Shown: positions 1 to 8,782, numbered from the stretch's first letter. The stretch: 33,503 nt of DNA from a bacterium (GCA_023251895.1 JAHEXX010000009.1:1-33503), one strand, 5' to 3'. Numbers and translations: made by a program. Notes: generated from the sequence alone by a model not told the origin.

Positions 1-31
1 ACCCATGGAGGTCATCCCGCTCGCGGGGTGA
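1..31 (+). CDS. Possible C-terminal tail of a gene cut by the left edge
   Basis: The frame starting at base 2 reads PMEVIPLAG and then stops at TGA 29-31. The stretch is followed by a hairpin and then by a convergent gene, which is the layout expected for the end of a plus-strand gene. Only nine codons are visible, so neither family nor reality can be established. Confidence 0.2.
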   Translation, partial: PMEVIPLAG

Positions 32-36
32 CACGG

Positions 37-70
37 AGCCTATGAGCCAGCCCGTCGTCGGGCGGAGGCT
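37..70 (+). terminator. Possible stem-loop terminator at left edge
   Basis: Nested inverted repeats: an outer arm 37-41 pairs with 66-70, and an inner GCCCG at 50-54 pairs with CGGGC at 59-63 around a TCGT loop. There is no T-run after it. It lies just after the putative stop at 29-31 and before the convergent haem-protein gene. Confidence 0.25.
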
Positions 71-141
71 ATCCCGAGGTCACCCTTGGGATCTCACTGC
101 TCGCTCACCCTGACACTGAGAACAAGCCTAGTCGGCGTTTC

Positions 142-663
142 CTACCCACCGCCGATCGGCGGGGAGCTCTGGTAGGTCTTCCGAAGCCCCGCGATGAGTT
201 GCTGCTTCTCGGCGGGCGAGAGCGTGGTCCCCGGGTGGATCAGCGTGTAGTACCAGAGCGGCATGGACCCCCCGCTGATCGCGTCGAACACGTCTCCGGC
301 GCCGTCCTGCGGCCGGTTCCACTCCGAGAAGTTGAGCGTTGCCCGCCCCGCCACGACGTCCCGCTGGACCAACCAGGAGAAGGGAGCGATGTTCGTGTAC
401 CAGTACCAGGTGGTCTGGTTGCTGTGGCAGTCGAAGCACGACTGCACCGCGAGCGACCGGGTCTGGAGGCTGTCCCAAGCCGGCTCCTTGCTCGTCGGCG
501 GGTTCGAGTGGTCGTGGCCGTAGGGGACGAGCTGGATCAGCACGAACAGCCCCAGGACTCCGAGCAGCACCGTTCGAACGGGGTGGCGGCGCTTGGGCGC
601 TGGTACCACCCCCCGAGGGAGCTCCTCGGGGTCGGTCCGCCCGTATTCCTCTTTCTGCTCCAC
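142..663 (-). CDS. Membrane-anchored haem-binding domain protein (CxxCH)
   Basis: A 173-residue protein. One hydrophobic segment (about residues 31-48) anchors it, with a basic region (PAPKRRHPVR) before it, so the rest should be extracytoplasmic. After the anchor comes SCFDCHSN with C76, C79 and H80, a c-type haem attachment motif. It is followed by a W/Y-rich stretch and GSMPLWYYTLIHP, whose M134 is a plausible distal ligand. This order matches the short 'haem-binding domain' family (PF14376-like), proposed to bind one covalent haem. The reading frame stays open further upstream, but that would overlap the divergent YbaK gene. The GTG at 663 with a weak GAGG upstream gives a sensible N-terminus. 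The electron partner is unknown; nearby thiol-redox genes suggest an oxidative envelope role, which is inference. Confidence 0.8.
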   Translation of the reverse strand: MEQKEEYGRTDPEELPRGVVPAPKRRHPVRTVLLGVLGLFVLIQLVPYGHDHSNPPTSKEPAWDSLQTRSLAVQSCFDCHSNQTTWYWYTNIAPFSWLVQRDVVAGRATLNFSEWNRPQDGAGDVFDAISGGSMPLWYYTLIHPGTTLSPAEKQQLIAGLRKTYQSSPPIGGG

Positions 664-775
664 GCGCCCATCCTCGCCGCCGCCCTGCCCGGTGAAGGGG
701 GCCGGAGGTCCCGTCCGCGACGGGACTGGCCGCGTGTGGCCCGAGAGGCGTACGCTCCTATCGGAGGTGGTGGCC

Positions 776-1246
776 ATGTCCCAAGTAACGGACCATCTCG
801 GCAAGCGGGGGGTCCCGTTCGAGGTCATCCCGCACGAGCACACCTATTCCTCGATCGAGGAAGCGCGCGCGCTCGGCATCGCGGCCGACGAGATCGTGAA
901 GACCCTCGGTGTGAAGACCCGATCGGGCAACATCATCGCGGTGATCCCCGGAGGAAGGCGCGTCGACAAGCGCGCTCTCGAGCACGCGACCGGGGATAGG
1001 CACGCGCGACTGCTCACGGAGGAGGAGCTCACGCGGGACTTCCCCGAGTACGAGCTCGGGGCGCTCCCGCCACTCGGGTCGCTCCTCAGGGTGCCGGTGC
1101 TCCTCGACCCCGAAGTCACGCGCCACGAGACGGTGGTCTTCGCGGCCGGGCGCCAGACGGAGTCGGTCAAGATGTCGACCGGCGACCTGTTCAAGGGCGA
1201 GCCGGTCCGCGAGGTCCCGCTGACCCACCGGCTGGTGGAAGCCTAG
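776..1246 (+). CDS. YbaK/EbsC-family aminoacyl-tRNA deacylase
   Basis: A 156-residue cytoplasmic protein of the YbaK/EbsC/ProX fold. These trans-editing enzymes hydrolyse mischarged aminoacyl-tRNAs such as Cys-tRNA(Pro). Visible family features are the early FEVIPHEHTYSS segment, the IVKTLGVKT strand holding the conserved lysine, VIPGGRRVDKRAL, the LLTEEEL helix, the LGALPPLG glycine/proline turn and FAAGRQTESVKM near the C-terminus. Length is normal for the stand-alone family. The ATG at 776 is chosen because TCGGAGG sits just upstream at 761-767; the in-frame extension to 593 would overlap the divergent gene. Its stop codon shares CTAG (1243-1246) with the convergent VKOR gene. The exact tRNA substrate cannot be read from the sequence. 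Confidence 0.85.
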   Translation: MSQVTDHLGKRGVPFEVIPHEHTYSSIEEARALGIAADEIVKTLGVKTRSGNIIAVIPGGRRVDKRALEHATGDRHARLLTEEELTRDFPEYELGALPPLGSLLRVPVLLDPEVTRHETVVFAAGRQTESVKMSTGDLFKGEPVREVPLTHRLVEA

Positions 1247-1683
1247 GACCCGCCACCCTCCGGTATGCCGTACAGCACGACCAGCGCGAACAACGCGATC
1301 GCGGCAAGGTGAACGACCGAGCACCAGAGGCACAGGGCCCGGATGATGAACAGCTCGGCGTAGATCAGCCACAGCACGAACCCCACGCCGAGGACGGCGA
1401 GCCACAGTCGCGAGTAGCTCACGAGCGGGGAACGCGAACGCCACGCGGCGGGCAGGCAGAGCCCCGTCATCGCCACCGACCACAGCAGCCCGAGCAAGGC
1501 CACCGGCACTCCGAGGAACATCGACTGCTGACTCGTCGTGACGCGGGAACAGTTCACGACTCCGCTCTCGGCGCAGGCCAGCACAGCGGGCGACGTGTAG
1601 TGAGCGATGGTGAGGTAGGCCGAGACTGCCGATGCGCCCAGGGCGATGCCCAGCGTGACGCGCGGAACCCACCGAGGGATCAC
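1243..1683 (-). CDS. Vitamin K epoxide reductase (VKOR) family membrane protein
   Basis: A 146-residue four-helix membrane protein. VKOR homologues reoxidise a periplasmic thioredoxin-like partner and pass electrons to quinone, so they drive disulfide formation outside the cell. The active-site CLWC is at C118-C121 in the last part, the loop cysteine pair is C37 and C45, and SMFLGVPVALLGL is the usual Ser/Gly-rich helix. The GTG at 1683 overlaps the stop of the upstream DUF929 gene as GTGA, implying translational coupling. The coupled CPFC-containing partner is the obvious redox partner. The protein has no fused thioredoxin domain, so it would depend on that partner. Confidence 0.88.
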   Translation of the reverse strand: MIPRWVPRVTLGIALGASAVSAYLTIAHYTSPAVLACAESGVVNCSRVTTSQQSMFLGVPVALLGLLWSVAMTGLCLPAAWRSRSPLVSYSRLWLAVLGVGFVLWLIYAELFIIRALCLWCSVVHLAAIALFALVVLYGIPEGGGS

Positions 1684-2591
1684 GGGGGCGACGGGAGCTG
1701 GGACTGGATCTTCGCGATCAGCGGATCGGTGCACACTCCGGCCGGTCGGCCGGCCGTCAGCTCGCAGATCGCGGCGGTAAGCGCGTTCGTGGATCCGCCG
1801 ATGGACTGCGCAACGGCGCTCAGCGGGTCCGACAGTGCGGCGGCGATCTGGTCGCGGCTCAAGCCCTGGATGGCGGTCGGCTGGTAGCTCGCGCCGATCG
1901 ACACGAAGCGGTTGCCGATCAGGACGAACGGTATGGCCCCCGCCTGCGACGTGTAGGGCGGCCGATCGTACCGGCTGATCAGGTTCACCTGCTCCTGCGT
2001 TGGCCGTTCGAGCGGCGTATAGCCCTGCCCGCTCGGGTCCGGCTGGTTGGTGTTCGTCTCCACGCCCACGAACGTCAGGTAGTCGCTGGTGTAGGTGGCG
2101 CCGTGGAACGTGAAGGTCTGGGTGAGCGGGTAGATGTCGCCCGCGGCCGACTCGGTACCCCCGAGGTTCGAGAACGACCCGAACCGGCCGAGGGCCACGA
2201 TCAGCGGCCAGCGTTGCGCAGCGCAGAACGGGCAATAGTCGGCGCCGATGTACAGCACCTCCGGCTTTCCTCCCAGTTCGAGCGGGGGCGTATCCGGCGG
2301 CAGGGCGAGGGGAGGCGAGATGCCCTTCCCGAAGCCAACGGCGGACAGGACCGTCGGCGGGACGTGCTGCGCCTTGTCGGCGGCCGCTCCGGCCGGCCTC
2401 TCCCTCCGAGCCGTGCCCGGCCCGCGCAGGGTGGCAACGAAGACCATCGCCATGACGGCCGCGACCACGAGGGCGATTGAACCCATCGCGACCGGGCTCC
2501 GTAGGCCGGACCGCGGCCCGCGGTTGGCGGGACCCCGCGACCGCTTCCGGGGCCCTCTCTTCGTCTGTTGCTTGACCGTCGGCTTCGCCAT
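1680..2591 (-). CDS. DUF929-type thioredoxin-like membrane-anchored protein
   Basis: A 303-residue protein with a very basic N-terminus (residues 1-32), one transmembrane segment (about 36-55) and an extracytoplasmic domain. VLYIGADYCPFCAAQRW places a CPFC redox pair at C120 and C123 in a thioredoxin-like context. AGAIPFVLIGNRF is a plausible cis-proline-type strand. Two more cysteines occur near the C-terminus (AICELTAG and GVCTDP). This organisation matches DUF929 proteins, which are often encoded next to VKOR. Here the VKOR start overlaps the stop by GTGA. The gene starts 31 bp after the peptide-transporter ATPase stop, so it may share that transcript. A role as VKOR-dependent thiol oxidase or isomerase is inference from context. 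Confidence 0.8.
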   Translation of the reverse strand: MAKPTVKQQTKRGPRKRSRGPANRGPRSGLRSPVAMGSIALVVAAVMAMVFVATLRGPGTARRERPAGAAADKAQHVPPTVLSAVGFGKGISPPLALPPDTPPLELGGKPEVLYIGADYCPFCAAQRWPLIVALGRFGSFSNLGGTESAAGDIYPLTQTFTFHGATYTSDYLTFVGVETNTNQPDPSGQGYTPLERPTQEQVNLISRYDRPPYTSQAGAIPFVLIGNRFVSIGASYQPTAIQGLSRDQIAAALSDPLSAVAQSIGGSTNALTAAICELTAGRPAGVCTDPLIAKIQSQLPSPP

Positions 2592-2622
2592 GAGACCTGT
2601 CTTCGACTCTAGCAGCGGTCGT

Positions 2623-3669
2623 TCAGTCCCCGGCTCCCACGGCGTGTCGCTGGACCGGCGAGTCGGCGACCTCCTCGGCGAAGTGACAGGCCACGGTGTG
2701 CCCCGACGCCAGCCCGCGGAGGGGCGGGTCCTCGCTCGCGCACCGCTCCGGGCTCCCGAGCCGCTCCCGCAGCCAGCACCGCGTGTGGAACCGGCAACCG
2801 CCCGGCGGCGAGGCCGGGTTCGGCGGGTCCCCCGGCAGCACGATCCGCTGCCGCCTGGCTTCGACGGCGGGATCGGGGACGGGGTTCGCCGACAGCAGCG
2901 ACACCGTGTAGGGGTGCAGCGGCTTCCCGTACAGGTCGCTGCCCGACGCCAGCTCCACCAGCCGGCCCAGGTACATCACGGCCACCCGGTCGCTGATGTG
3001 GTGCACCACGGCCAGATCGTGGGCGATGAACAGGTAGGTCAGGCCGAACTCCCGCTGAAGGCGCTGCAGGAGGTTGATGATCTGAGCCTGCACAGACACG
3101 TCCAGCGCGCTCACGGCCTCGTCGGCCACGATCAGCGCGGGCCGCAGGGCCAGAGCACGGGCCAGTCCCACCCGCTGGCGTTGCCCCCCGGAGAGTTCGT
3201 GTGGGAACCGGCCGGCCATCCGCCGGGGAAGCCCGACCACGTCCAGCAACTCACCTACGCGCGTCCGCCGCTCTCGGCGGTTCCCTACGCCGTGGATCCG
3301 AAGGGGCTCCCCGATGCTGGCCCCGATCGGCCACCGCGGGTCGAGCGACGCGAACGGATCCTGGAACACCATCTGGAGCTGAGCCCGCACGCCCTTCGCG
3401 TCTTCGCTCCGTATCGTCCCGAGATCGGTGCCCCGGAACGCGATCGACCCACTCGTTGGCCGATATAGGCCGACGACGGCCCGGCCCAATGTGGTCTTCC
3501 CGCTCCCGGACTCGCCGACCAACCCGACCGTCTCGCCCTCGGACAACTCGAGCGACACGCCATCGACCGCCTGCACTTGGCCGACCGTGCGACGGAGCAC
3601 CACTCCCTTCGTGATCGGGAAGTGCACGCGCAGGTCGTCGATCGACAGCAGCGGGACCCGCGCGTTCAC
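2623..3669 (-). CDS. Peptide-type ABC transporter ATP-binding protein (OppF/DppF-like)
   Basis: A 348-residue cytoplasmic ATPase, the last of the five importer genes. It contains Walker A GESGSGKTT (52-60), a Q-loop in VFQDPFASLDPR (Q103), signature LSGGQRQR (159-166), Walker B LIVADEAVSALD (179-190) and an H-loop in LFIAHDLAVVHH. Walker B reads DEA rather than the commoner DEP. The C-terminal oligopeptide/dipeptide extension is present with its four cysteines (GCRFHTRC, PERC, VACHF), a region proposed to bind an Fe-S cluster in relatives. The GTG at 3669 overlaps the OppD-like stop as GTGA. Pairing with the OppD-like subunit as a heterodimeric ATPase is established for the family; the substrate is not readable. 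Confidence 0.92.
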   Translation of the reverse strand: MNARVPLLSIDDLRVHFPITKGVVLRRTVGQVQAVDGVSLELSEGETVGLVGESGSGKTTLGRAVVGLYRPTSGSIAFRGTDLGTIRSEDAKGVRAQLQMVFQDPFASLDPRWPIGASIGEPLRIHGVGNRRERRTRVGELLDVVGLPRRMAGRFPHELSGGQRQRVGLARALALRPALIVADEAVSALDVSVQAQIINLLQRLQREFGLTYLFIAHDLAVVHHISDRVAVMYLGRLVELASGSDLYGKPLHPYTVSLLSANPVPDPAVEARRQRIVLPGDPPNPASPPGGCRFHTRCWLRERLGSPERCASEDPPLRGLASGHTVACHFAEEVADSPVQRHAVGAGD

Positions 3670-4640
3670 GACGGCACCGGGTTGTGGCACGCCACCAGAT
3701 GCGAGGCGTCCGCGGCCGGCACGAGTGGTGGCATCGTCTCCCGACACGCGGCGATCCGGCGCGCGCACCGCGGCTCGAACGGGCAGCCCACGGGCGCGCG
3801 CTCCAGGTCCGGTGGCGCACCTTCGATGGGCCGGAGCTCCCCGTCGGCCCCGGCCCGCGGGATCGATCCGAGCAGCCCGACGGTGTACGGGTGACGGGGC
3901 CGGGCGAACAGCTCCACGGTCGGCGCCGATTCCATCACGAACCCGGCGTACATCACCGTGATCCGCCTGGTCATGCGGGCCATGATCCCCAGGTCGTGGC
4001 TGATCAGGACGATCGCCGTCCCCAGCTCCTTCGTGAGCTCGTGGAGCAGCTCCAGCACCTGCGCCTGCACCGTCACGTCCAGAGCCGTGGTGGGCTCGTC
4101 GGCGATCAGGACCTTCGGATGAAGCACGAGCGCCGTGGCGATCATCACTCGCTGGCGCATGCCGCCGCTGAACTGGTGCGGGAACCGCTCCAGCTGGTCG
4201 CCGGCCCCCGGGATCCCCACCGAGCCGAGAAGCTCCGCGGCCCGCTCCCGTGCCGCCCGCCGACCGACGTCCTCATGGGCCCGGATGGCCTCGGCGATCT
4301 GCTCCCCGATCGTGAGCACCGGGTTCAGCGACGACAACGGGTCCTGCAGGACCATCGAGATCTCCTTCCCCCGCAAGCCCCGCATCTCGTGTTCGGAGAG
4401 CGTCGTGAGTTCCTTCCCCCGGAACACGACCTCCCCGCTCACGATCCGCCCCGCCTTGGGCAGGAGCCGCATCACCGCCAGGCTGGTGACGGTCTTGCCC
4501 GAGCCCGACTCCCCCACCAGGCCTATCGCGTCGCCCGCTCCCACGTCGAAGGTCACACCGTTCACCGCGTGCACCGTGCCGGCATCGGTGGCGAAGCGCA
4601 CCACCAGCTCCCGCACGGACAGGACCGGCTCCGCGTTCAC
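3666..4640 (-). CDS. Peptide-type ABC transporter ATP-binding protein (OppD/DppD-like)
   Basis: A 324-residue ATPase with Walker A GESGSGKT (43-50), Q-loop VLQDPLSSLNP, signature FSGGMRQR (157-164), Walker B VLIADEPTTALD (177-188) and H-loop LISHDLGIMA. FSGGMRQR and DEPTTALDVT are typical of the D subunit. The C-terminal region has GCPFEPRC, AACRE and VACHN, the four-cysteine peptide-transporter extension. The GTG start at 4640 overlaps the permease stop in GTGA, and its own stop overlaps the next gene the same way. Stoichiometric, coupled translation of the two ATPases is the likely consequence. Confidence 0.92.
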   Translation of the reverse strand: MNAEPVLSVRELVVRFATDAGTVHAVNGVTFDVGAGDAIGLVGESGSGKTVTSLAVMRLLPKAGRIVSGEVVFRGKELTTLSEHEMRGLRGKEISMVLQDPLSSLNPVLTIGEQIAEAIRAHEDVGRRAARERAAELLGSVGIPGAGDQLERFPHQFSGGMRQRVMIATALVLHPKVLIADEPTTALDVTVQAQVLELLHELTKELGTAIVLISHDLGIMARMTRRITVMYAGFVMESAPTVELFARPRHPYTVGLLGSIPRAGADGELRPIEGAPPDLERAPVGCPFEPRCARRIAACRETMPPLVPAADASHLVACHNPVPS

Positions 4641-5542
4641 CCCTCCACCCCTCCGAGCGAGCCGCGCAGCCGCGGATCGATCCAGTCCCGCAGCCCGTCG
4701 CCCAGCAGGTTGAACCCCAGCACCGTGACGGCGAGCGCCAGCCCCGGGAACGTGGGGAACCACCACGCCGTCTGGATATAGCTCCGCCCGTCGGTGATGA
4801 TCGCGCCCCACTCCGGGGTGGGCGGCTGGGCTCCCAGCCCAAGGAACGACAGCGCCGACGTGGCCAGGATCGCGTAGCCCACGTCCAGCGAGACCTGCAC
4901 GATGATGATCGGCAGCACGTTGCGCACCAGGTGCCCGGTCGCGATCCGCATCGTTCCGGCGCCGGCCACCCGCGCGGCCAGCACGAACTCCCGCTCGCGT
5001 AACGACAAGACCTGCCCCCGCGCCAGCCGCGTGTACCACGGCCAGAACACCACCGCCAGGGCCAGCACCGTGTGGTTCAGGCTGGGCCCCAGCGTCGCCG
5101 CGATCGCCGCCGCCAGGATGAACGCTGGGAACGCCAGGAACAGGTCGGTGATCCGCATGATGATCTCGTCCACCAACCCGCCCACCAGGCCCGACACGAT
5201 CCCCAGCAGCGTCCCGAAGGCCACCGAGAGGAACAGGATGATCACGGCGACCTCGATCGAGATGCGCGCCCCGGCGAGCACCCGGCTGAACAGGTCCCGC
5301 CCCAGGTTGTCGGTGCCGAACCAGTGGGCGGCCGCCGGTCCCTGCAGGGTCGCCGCAAGGTCCAGCTCGTTCGGATCGTGGGGCGCGATGCCCCGCCCGA
5401 GCACCGCCAGGAACAGGACCAGCACCACGATCGCCGCGCCCAGCACGTTCAGCCACGACACCCCGAGGAACCGCCGGGTCGCCCGCAGCGCGCGGCGACC
5501 CCCCGTGGTCTCCGGCTCCGCCGCGACCTGTTCGGCGATCAC
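4637..5542 (-). CDS. Peptide-type ABC transporter permease (OppC/DppC-like)
   Basis: A 301-residue inner-membrane permease with about six hydrophobic segments. The C-subunit hallmark HWFGTDNLGRDLFSRVLAG follows the first helix and periplasmic stretch. The EAA-type coupling loop is EREFVLAARVAGAGTMRIAT, and LSFLGLGAQPPTPEWG is the conserved late segment. The GTG at 5542 overlaps the preceding permease stop as GTGA. It would form the channel with the B-type permease and contact the two ATPases through the EAA loop. Confidence 0.92.
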   Translation of the reverse strand: MIAEQVAAEPETTGGRRALRATRRFLGVSWLNVLGAAIVVLVLFLAVLGRGIAPHDPNELDLAATLQGPAAAHWFGTDNLGRDLFSRVLAGARISIEVAVIILFLSVAFGTLLGIVSGLVGGLVDEIIMRITDLFLAFPAFILAAAIAATLGPSLNHTVLALAVVFWPWYTRLARGQVLSLREREFVLAARVAGAGTMRIATGHLVRNVLPIIIVQVSLDVGYAILATSALSFLGLGAQPPTPEWGAIITDGRSYIQTAWWFPTFPGLALAVTVLGFNLLGDGLRDWIDPRLRGSLGGVEG

Positions 5543-6546
5543 GAGTACCGGATCCTCGGGTCGAGGTACAAGTAACCCAGGTCCACGATCAGGTTCGTGA
5601 AGACGTAGATGATCGCGATCACCAGCGTCGCCCCCAGCGTCGCGTTGTAGTCCGCGGCTTGGATCGCGTTGAACGCGTAGCTCCCCAGGCCCGGCCATTG
5701 GAACACCGCCTCCACGACGAACACCCCCGACGCCAGCAGCCCGAACTCAAGGCCCAGGATCGTCACGGCCGGCAGCAAGCCGTTCCGCAGCACGTGCCGG
5801 CGGATCACGCGCCACCGGGTCAGGCCCTTGGCCTCGGCGGCGCGCACGTAGTCCTCGCCCAGCACGTCGAGCACGCTGGTCCGCACGACCCGCGTCATCA
5901 GGCCGTACACCCCGGCCGCCAGCGTCACCACCGGAAGGGCCAAGTGCCACAGCGCGTTCGAGAACGCGCTGAGGTTCAGCGTGAGCAGGCTGTCGATCGT
6001 GAGCAAGCCGGTGATGTGAGGGGGCGGCGTGACGCTCGCGTCGAGCCGCCCGCCCAACGGGAACCACCCCAGCTGCGTGTGAAACAGCAGCTGCAGCAGC
6101 AGCGCGAGCCAGAACGCGGGGACCGACAACCCGGCGATGGCCGACAGCCGCCCGGCCGCGTCGACCCCCGACCCTCGCCGGAACGCCGCCACGCTGCCCG
6201 CAACCAGTCCGCCGACGAACCCCAGCAGCAGCGCGTACCCCGAGAGCTCCAGCGTGGCCGGCAGGAACGCCGCGATGTCCGACGTCACGTCCCGACGAGT
6301 GACGAACGACGTGCCCAGGTCACCGTGCAGCAGGTCCGTCATATACCGCCGGTACTGGGCCGGCAGCGGCTCATCCAGCCCGTACAGGTCCCGGATGTGG
6401 GCGAGCTCCGCCTTGCCGGCCCGGGGGCCGGCCAGCAAGCGCACCGGGTCGCCGGGCACGACGCGGGACAGGAAGAACGTCACGAACGTGACGCCCCAGA
6501 TCACGAACACCATGAAGGCCAGTCGCCTCGCGATCAGGCCACCCAT
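5539..6546 (-). CDS. Peptide-type ABC transporter permease (OppB/DppB-like)
   Basis: A 335-residue permease. It opens with a first helix (RRLAFMVFVIWGVTFVTFFL) followed by VPGDPVRLLAG, the usual B-subunit pattern. The coupling loop EDYVRAAEAKGLTRWRVI sits before the last helices, and FQWPGLGSYAFNAI and LDPRIRY are standard B-subunit C-terminal motifs. The ATG at 6546 is supported by a GGAGGGG Shine-Dalgarno about 10 bases upstream. The gene begins 29 bp after the binding-protein stop, so the five genes form one operon. A much longer open frame upstream is only an antisense-style shadow of the binding-protein gene. Confidence 0.92.
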   Translation of the reverse strand: MGGLIARRLAFMVFVIWGVTFVTFFLSRVVPGDPVRLLAGPRAGKAELAHIRDLYGLDEPLPAQYRRYMTDLLHGDLGTSFVTRRDVTSDIAAFLPATLELSGYALLLGFVGGLVAGSVAAFRRGSGVDAAGRLSAIAGLSVPAFWLALLLQLLFHTQLGWFPLGGRLDASVTPPPHITGLLTIDSLLTLNLSAFSNALWHLALPVVTLAAGVYGLMTRVVRTSVLDVLGEDYVRAAEAKGLTRWRVIRRHVLRNGLLPAVTILGLEFGLLASGVFVVEAVFQWPGLGSYAFNAIQAADYNATLGATLVIAIIYVFTNLIVDLGYLYLDPRIRYS

Positions 6547-6575
6547 GGCCGCCCGCCCCTCCGGGGAGCTGCGTC

Positions 6576-8240
6576 CTAGGCCGCGCCGCGGGAGAGCGCG
6601 TAGTAGTCGTACGACAGCACGTACAGCGGGTTCGCCACGTACGCCTTGATGTCGCTCCGCAGGTACGTGGTGTCCACGATCTGCCCCAACGGGATCCAGG
6701 GCGGGTCCTCCGACCCCATGATCTGCTGAGCCTGCAGCCACATGTCGGTCAGCTTCGCGCCGTCGGATTCCACGAACCCGTCGTTGATGATCTTCGTGAC
6801 CTGGGGGTTCTCGTAGTAGCCGCCGTTGAACAGCGCCGCCTTCGGCGTGGCGTCCGCCGACAGGATCGGGTAACAGAAGTCCGACGGCGAGTTGTACTCG
6901 GGCCACCAGAACCAGAACGCCATGTCCGGCCGTTCGGCCACCGGCTTCTCCGTGGAGATGTCGGCCACGAACGCGTCGTAGGCCTTCTCCACCACGTTCA
7001 GCTTCAGGCCGACCTTCGCGAGCTGCGCCTGCAGGATGAGTCCGGGTTCCTTGCGCCGGCCCGTGTAGTACTCGTAGGTCAGCTCGGTGCCCTCGGCCAC
7101 GCCGGCCTGCTGGAGGAGCCCCCGGGCGCGCTCCACATCGAGGGTGCGCTGGTAGGTGCCGGGCGAGGAATACAGGATCAGGTCCGGGAGCACGCTGTTG
7201 GCCGGTTCGAGCGTTCCCCTCATCACGGAGTTCAGGAAGTCGTCGTGGGGGAACAGCAGGTTCATGGCCCGCCGGGCCTCGGGCTTCTCCAGCGCCCCGT
7301 ACACGCCGAGGATGATGTATTCCATCCCCATCACCTTCTGGTTCCCCACCACGATGCCGGCCGCGCTTCGCAGGGCCTCGGTGTCCTGGGGCGTGCCGGG
7401 GAAGGCGATGTCGAAGTCGCCGGCCTCCATTCCCTGGCGCCGGCTGGAGTCCTCGGGGACCTGGCGGATGATGATCTTCTTGAAGTTCGAGCCGCTCCAG
7501 GTCCGCCAGTAGTTGGGGTTCTGGACCAGCACGACCTGATCGTTGGGCTGAACGCTCTCGACCATGTACGCCCCGGTGCCGGCGGAGTGCGACTGCAGGA
7601 AGTCGTGTCCCTCGTTCGCGCCCTGCTTCTTCACGTTCGGGTTCACGATGCCGGTGCCGTATTGGGAGGCGAGGAGCAGATCGAAGCGCGGGACCGACAG
7701 CCCCAGGTCGAACTTCACGGTGCCACCGCCTTTCACCACGATCTGTTTGCCTGGGTCGGTGATGTAGGTGCTGAGCGTGGAGCCGGCCCCGAGCCCGGCC
7801 TTGATGGTGCGGGTGTAGGCGTCCTTCAGGGTGTTCCCGTCGAACGGGGTCCCGTCCGAGTACTTCACGCCGGAGCGAAGCGAGAACGTCCACACGGAAC
7901 TGTCGGCGTTCGGTTGCCAGGACTCGGCCAGGACCGGTTCGACGTCGGTGCCGCTGCCGGGCTTCATGCGGAGCAGGCTCTCGTAGATCCCGTAGTTGGT
8001 GACGATGCCCGACAGAAGGAAGTAGGAGGCCGGGTCGAAGTCCGGCAGGAACGCGTCCACCGCCACCACCAGGGTGTCGGAGTCCCGGTTCAGGCCGGGC
8101 GCCTTGCCGCCGCCCTTGTTCTTCTCCGAAGCGCCCCCGCAAGCGGCCAGCAGGGCTGCCATGGGCCCCACGGTGAACGCGGTGCCCCCCACGCCCCGCA
8201 GGAAGTCCCGACGCGTGATCCGTCCACGGTCCCCAGCCAT
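6576..8240 (-). CDS. ABC transporter substrate-binding lipoprotein, family 5
   Basis: A 554-residue extracytoplasmic solute-binding protein, first gene of the importer operon. The N-terminus ITRRDFLRGVGG fits a twin-arginine signal, and LLAACGG gives a lipobox with C34 as the lipidated residue, so a Tat-exported lipoprotein is predicted. Family-5 features include the early VEPVLAESWQPNADSSVWTF stretch, LRSGVKYSDGTPFDG, YMVESVQPNDQVVLVQNPNYW and ARRAMNLLF. Length is normal for peptide, nickel or sugar binders of this family. The ATG at 8240 follows GGGAGGGG closely. The ligand is unknown; peptides or amide-containing nitrogen compounds are suggested only by the downstream hydrolases. Confidence 0.92.
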   Translation of the reverse strand: MAGDRGRITRRDFLRGVGGTAFTVGPMAALLAACGGASEKNKGGGKAPGLNRDSDTLVVAVDAFLPDFDPASYFLLSGIVTNYGIYESLLRMKPGSGTDVEPVLAESWQPNADSSVWTFSLRSGVKYSDGTPFDGNTLKDAYTRTIKAGLGAGSTLSTYITDPGKQIVVKGGGTVKFDLGLSVPRFDLLLASQYGTGIVNPNVKKQGANEGHDFLQSHSAGTGAYMVESVQPNDQVVLVQNPNYWRTWSGSNFKKIIIRQVPEDSSRRQGMEAGDFDIAFPGTPQDTEALRSAAGIVVGNQKVMGMEYIILGVYGALEKPEARRAMNLLFPHDDFLNSVMRGTLEPANSVLPDLILYSSPGTYQRTLDVERARGLLQQAGVAEGTELTYEYYTGRRKEPGLILQAQLAKVGLKLNVVEKAYDAFVADISTEKPVAERPDMAFWFWWPEYNSPSDFCYPILSADATPKAALFNGGYYENPQVTKIINDGFVESDGAKLTDMWLQAQQIMGSEDPPWIPLGQIVDTTYLRSDIKAYVANPLYVLSYDYYALSRGAA

Positions 8241-8342
8241 CGTCCCCTCCCAGATGGTCGAACTCGCCGATCCCGCCGTCGAACCTACATGGCCAGGCGG
8301 ATCTTGGCGAAGTGCAGATGACCGTACGATGCTGTCCGCGCC

Positions 8343-8750
8343 ATGGGGGAGGACGAGGTTCCGTTCGAGCAGCTGGACTTCCTGTACGCGCCCAGCCGGG
8401 ACGTCGTGGCCGACCTGGCCTACTTCACGGAGGTCCTGGGAGGCCGGGTCGCCTTCACCGTGGAGGCAATGGGGACGCGGGTCGCCGGGATCGCGCTCAC
8501 GGAGGGAGCGCCGATGATCCTGCTCGCCGACCACGTCGAGGGAGAACGACCCATCCTCGTGTACCGGGTGACGAACCTGCGAACGACGCTCGCCGCGATG
8601 GAGGCCCGAGGGTGGGAGCGGGAGCACACGTTCGACATCCCGCACGGCCCGTGCTGCTCGTTCCGAACGCCCGGCGGGCACCGCATCGCGATCTACGAAC
8701 TGACGCGGCCCGGGGCCGCGACCCACTTCGACGGCCGTCGCGACTTCTGA
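8343..8750 (+). CDS. VOC-superfamily (glyoxalase/bleomycin-resistance-like) protein
   Basis: A 135-residue protein with two beta-alpha-beta-beta-beta modules typical of the vicinal oxygen chelate superfamily. Visible pieces are FLYAPSRDVVADLAYFTEVLGG, MILLADHVEGERPILVYRV, the helix LRTTLAAMEARGW and the closing strand FRTPGGHRIAIYELTRPG. The terminal strand carries E702-type glutamate (IAIYEL), a common VOC metal ligand. The substrate cannot be predicted. It is divergent from the importer operon with a 102-bp intergenic region. No Shine-Dalgarno is visible before the ATG; a TACGAT at 8325-8330 could be a -10 box giving a very short leader. Confidence 0.82.
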   Translation: MGEDEVPFEQLDFLYAPSRDVVADLAYFTEVLGGRVAFTVEAMGTRVAGIALTEGAPMILLADHVEGERPILVYRVTNLRTTLAAMEARGWEREHTFDIPHGPCCSFRTPGGHRIAIYELTRPGAATHFDGRRDF

Positions 8751-8782
8751 AGAGGCGGTTAGGTTCCGCCGACGATGCAGGT

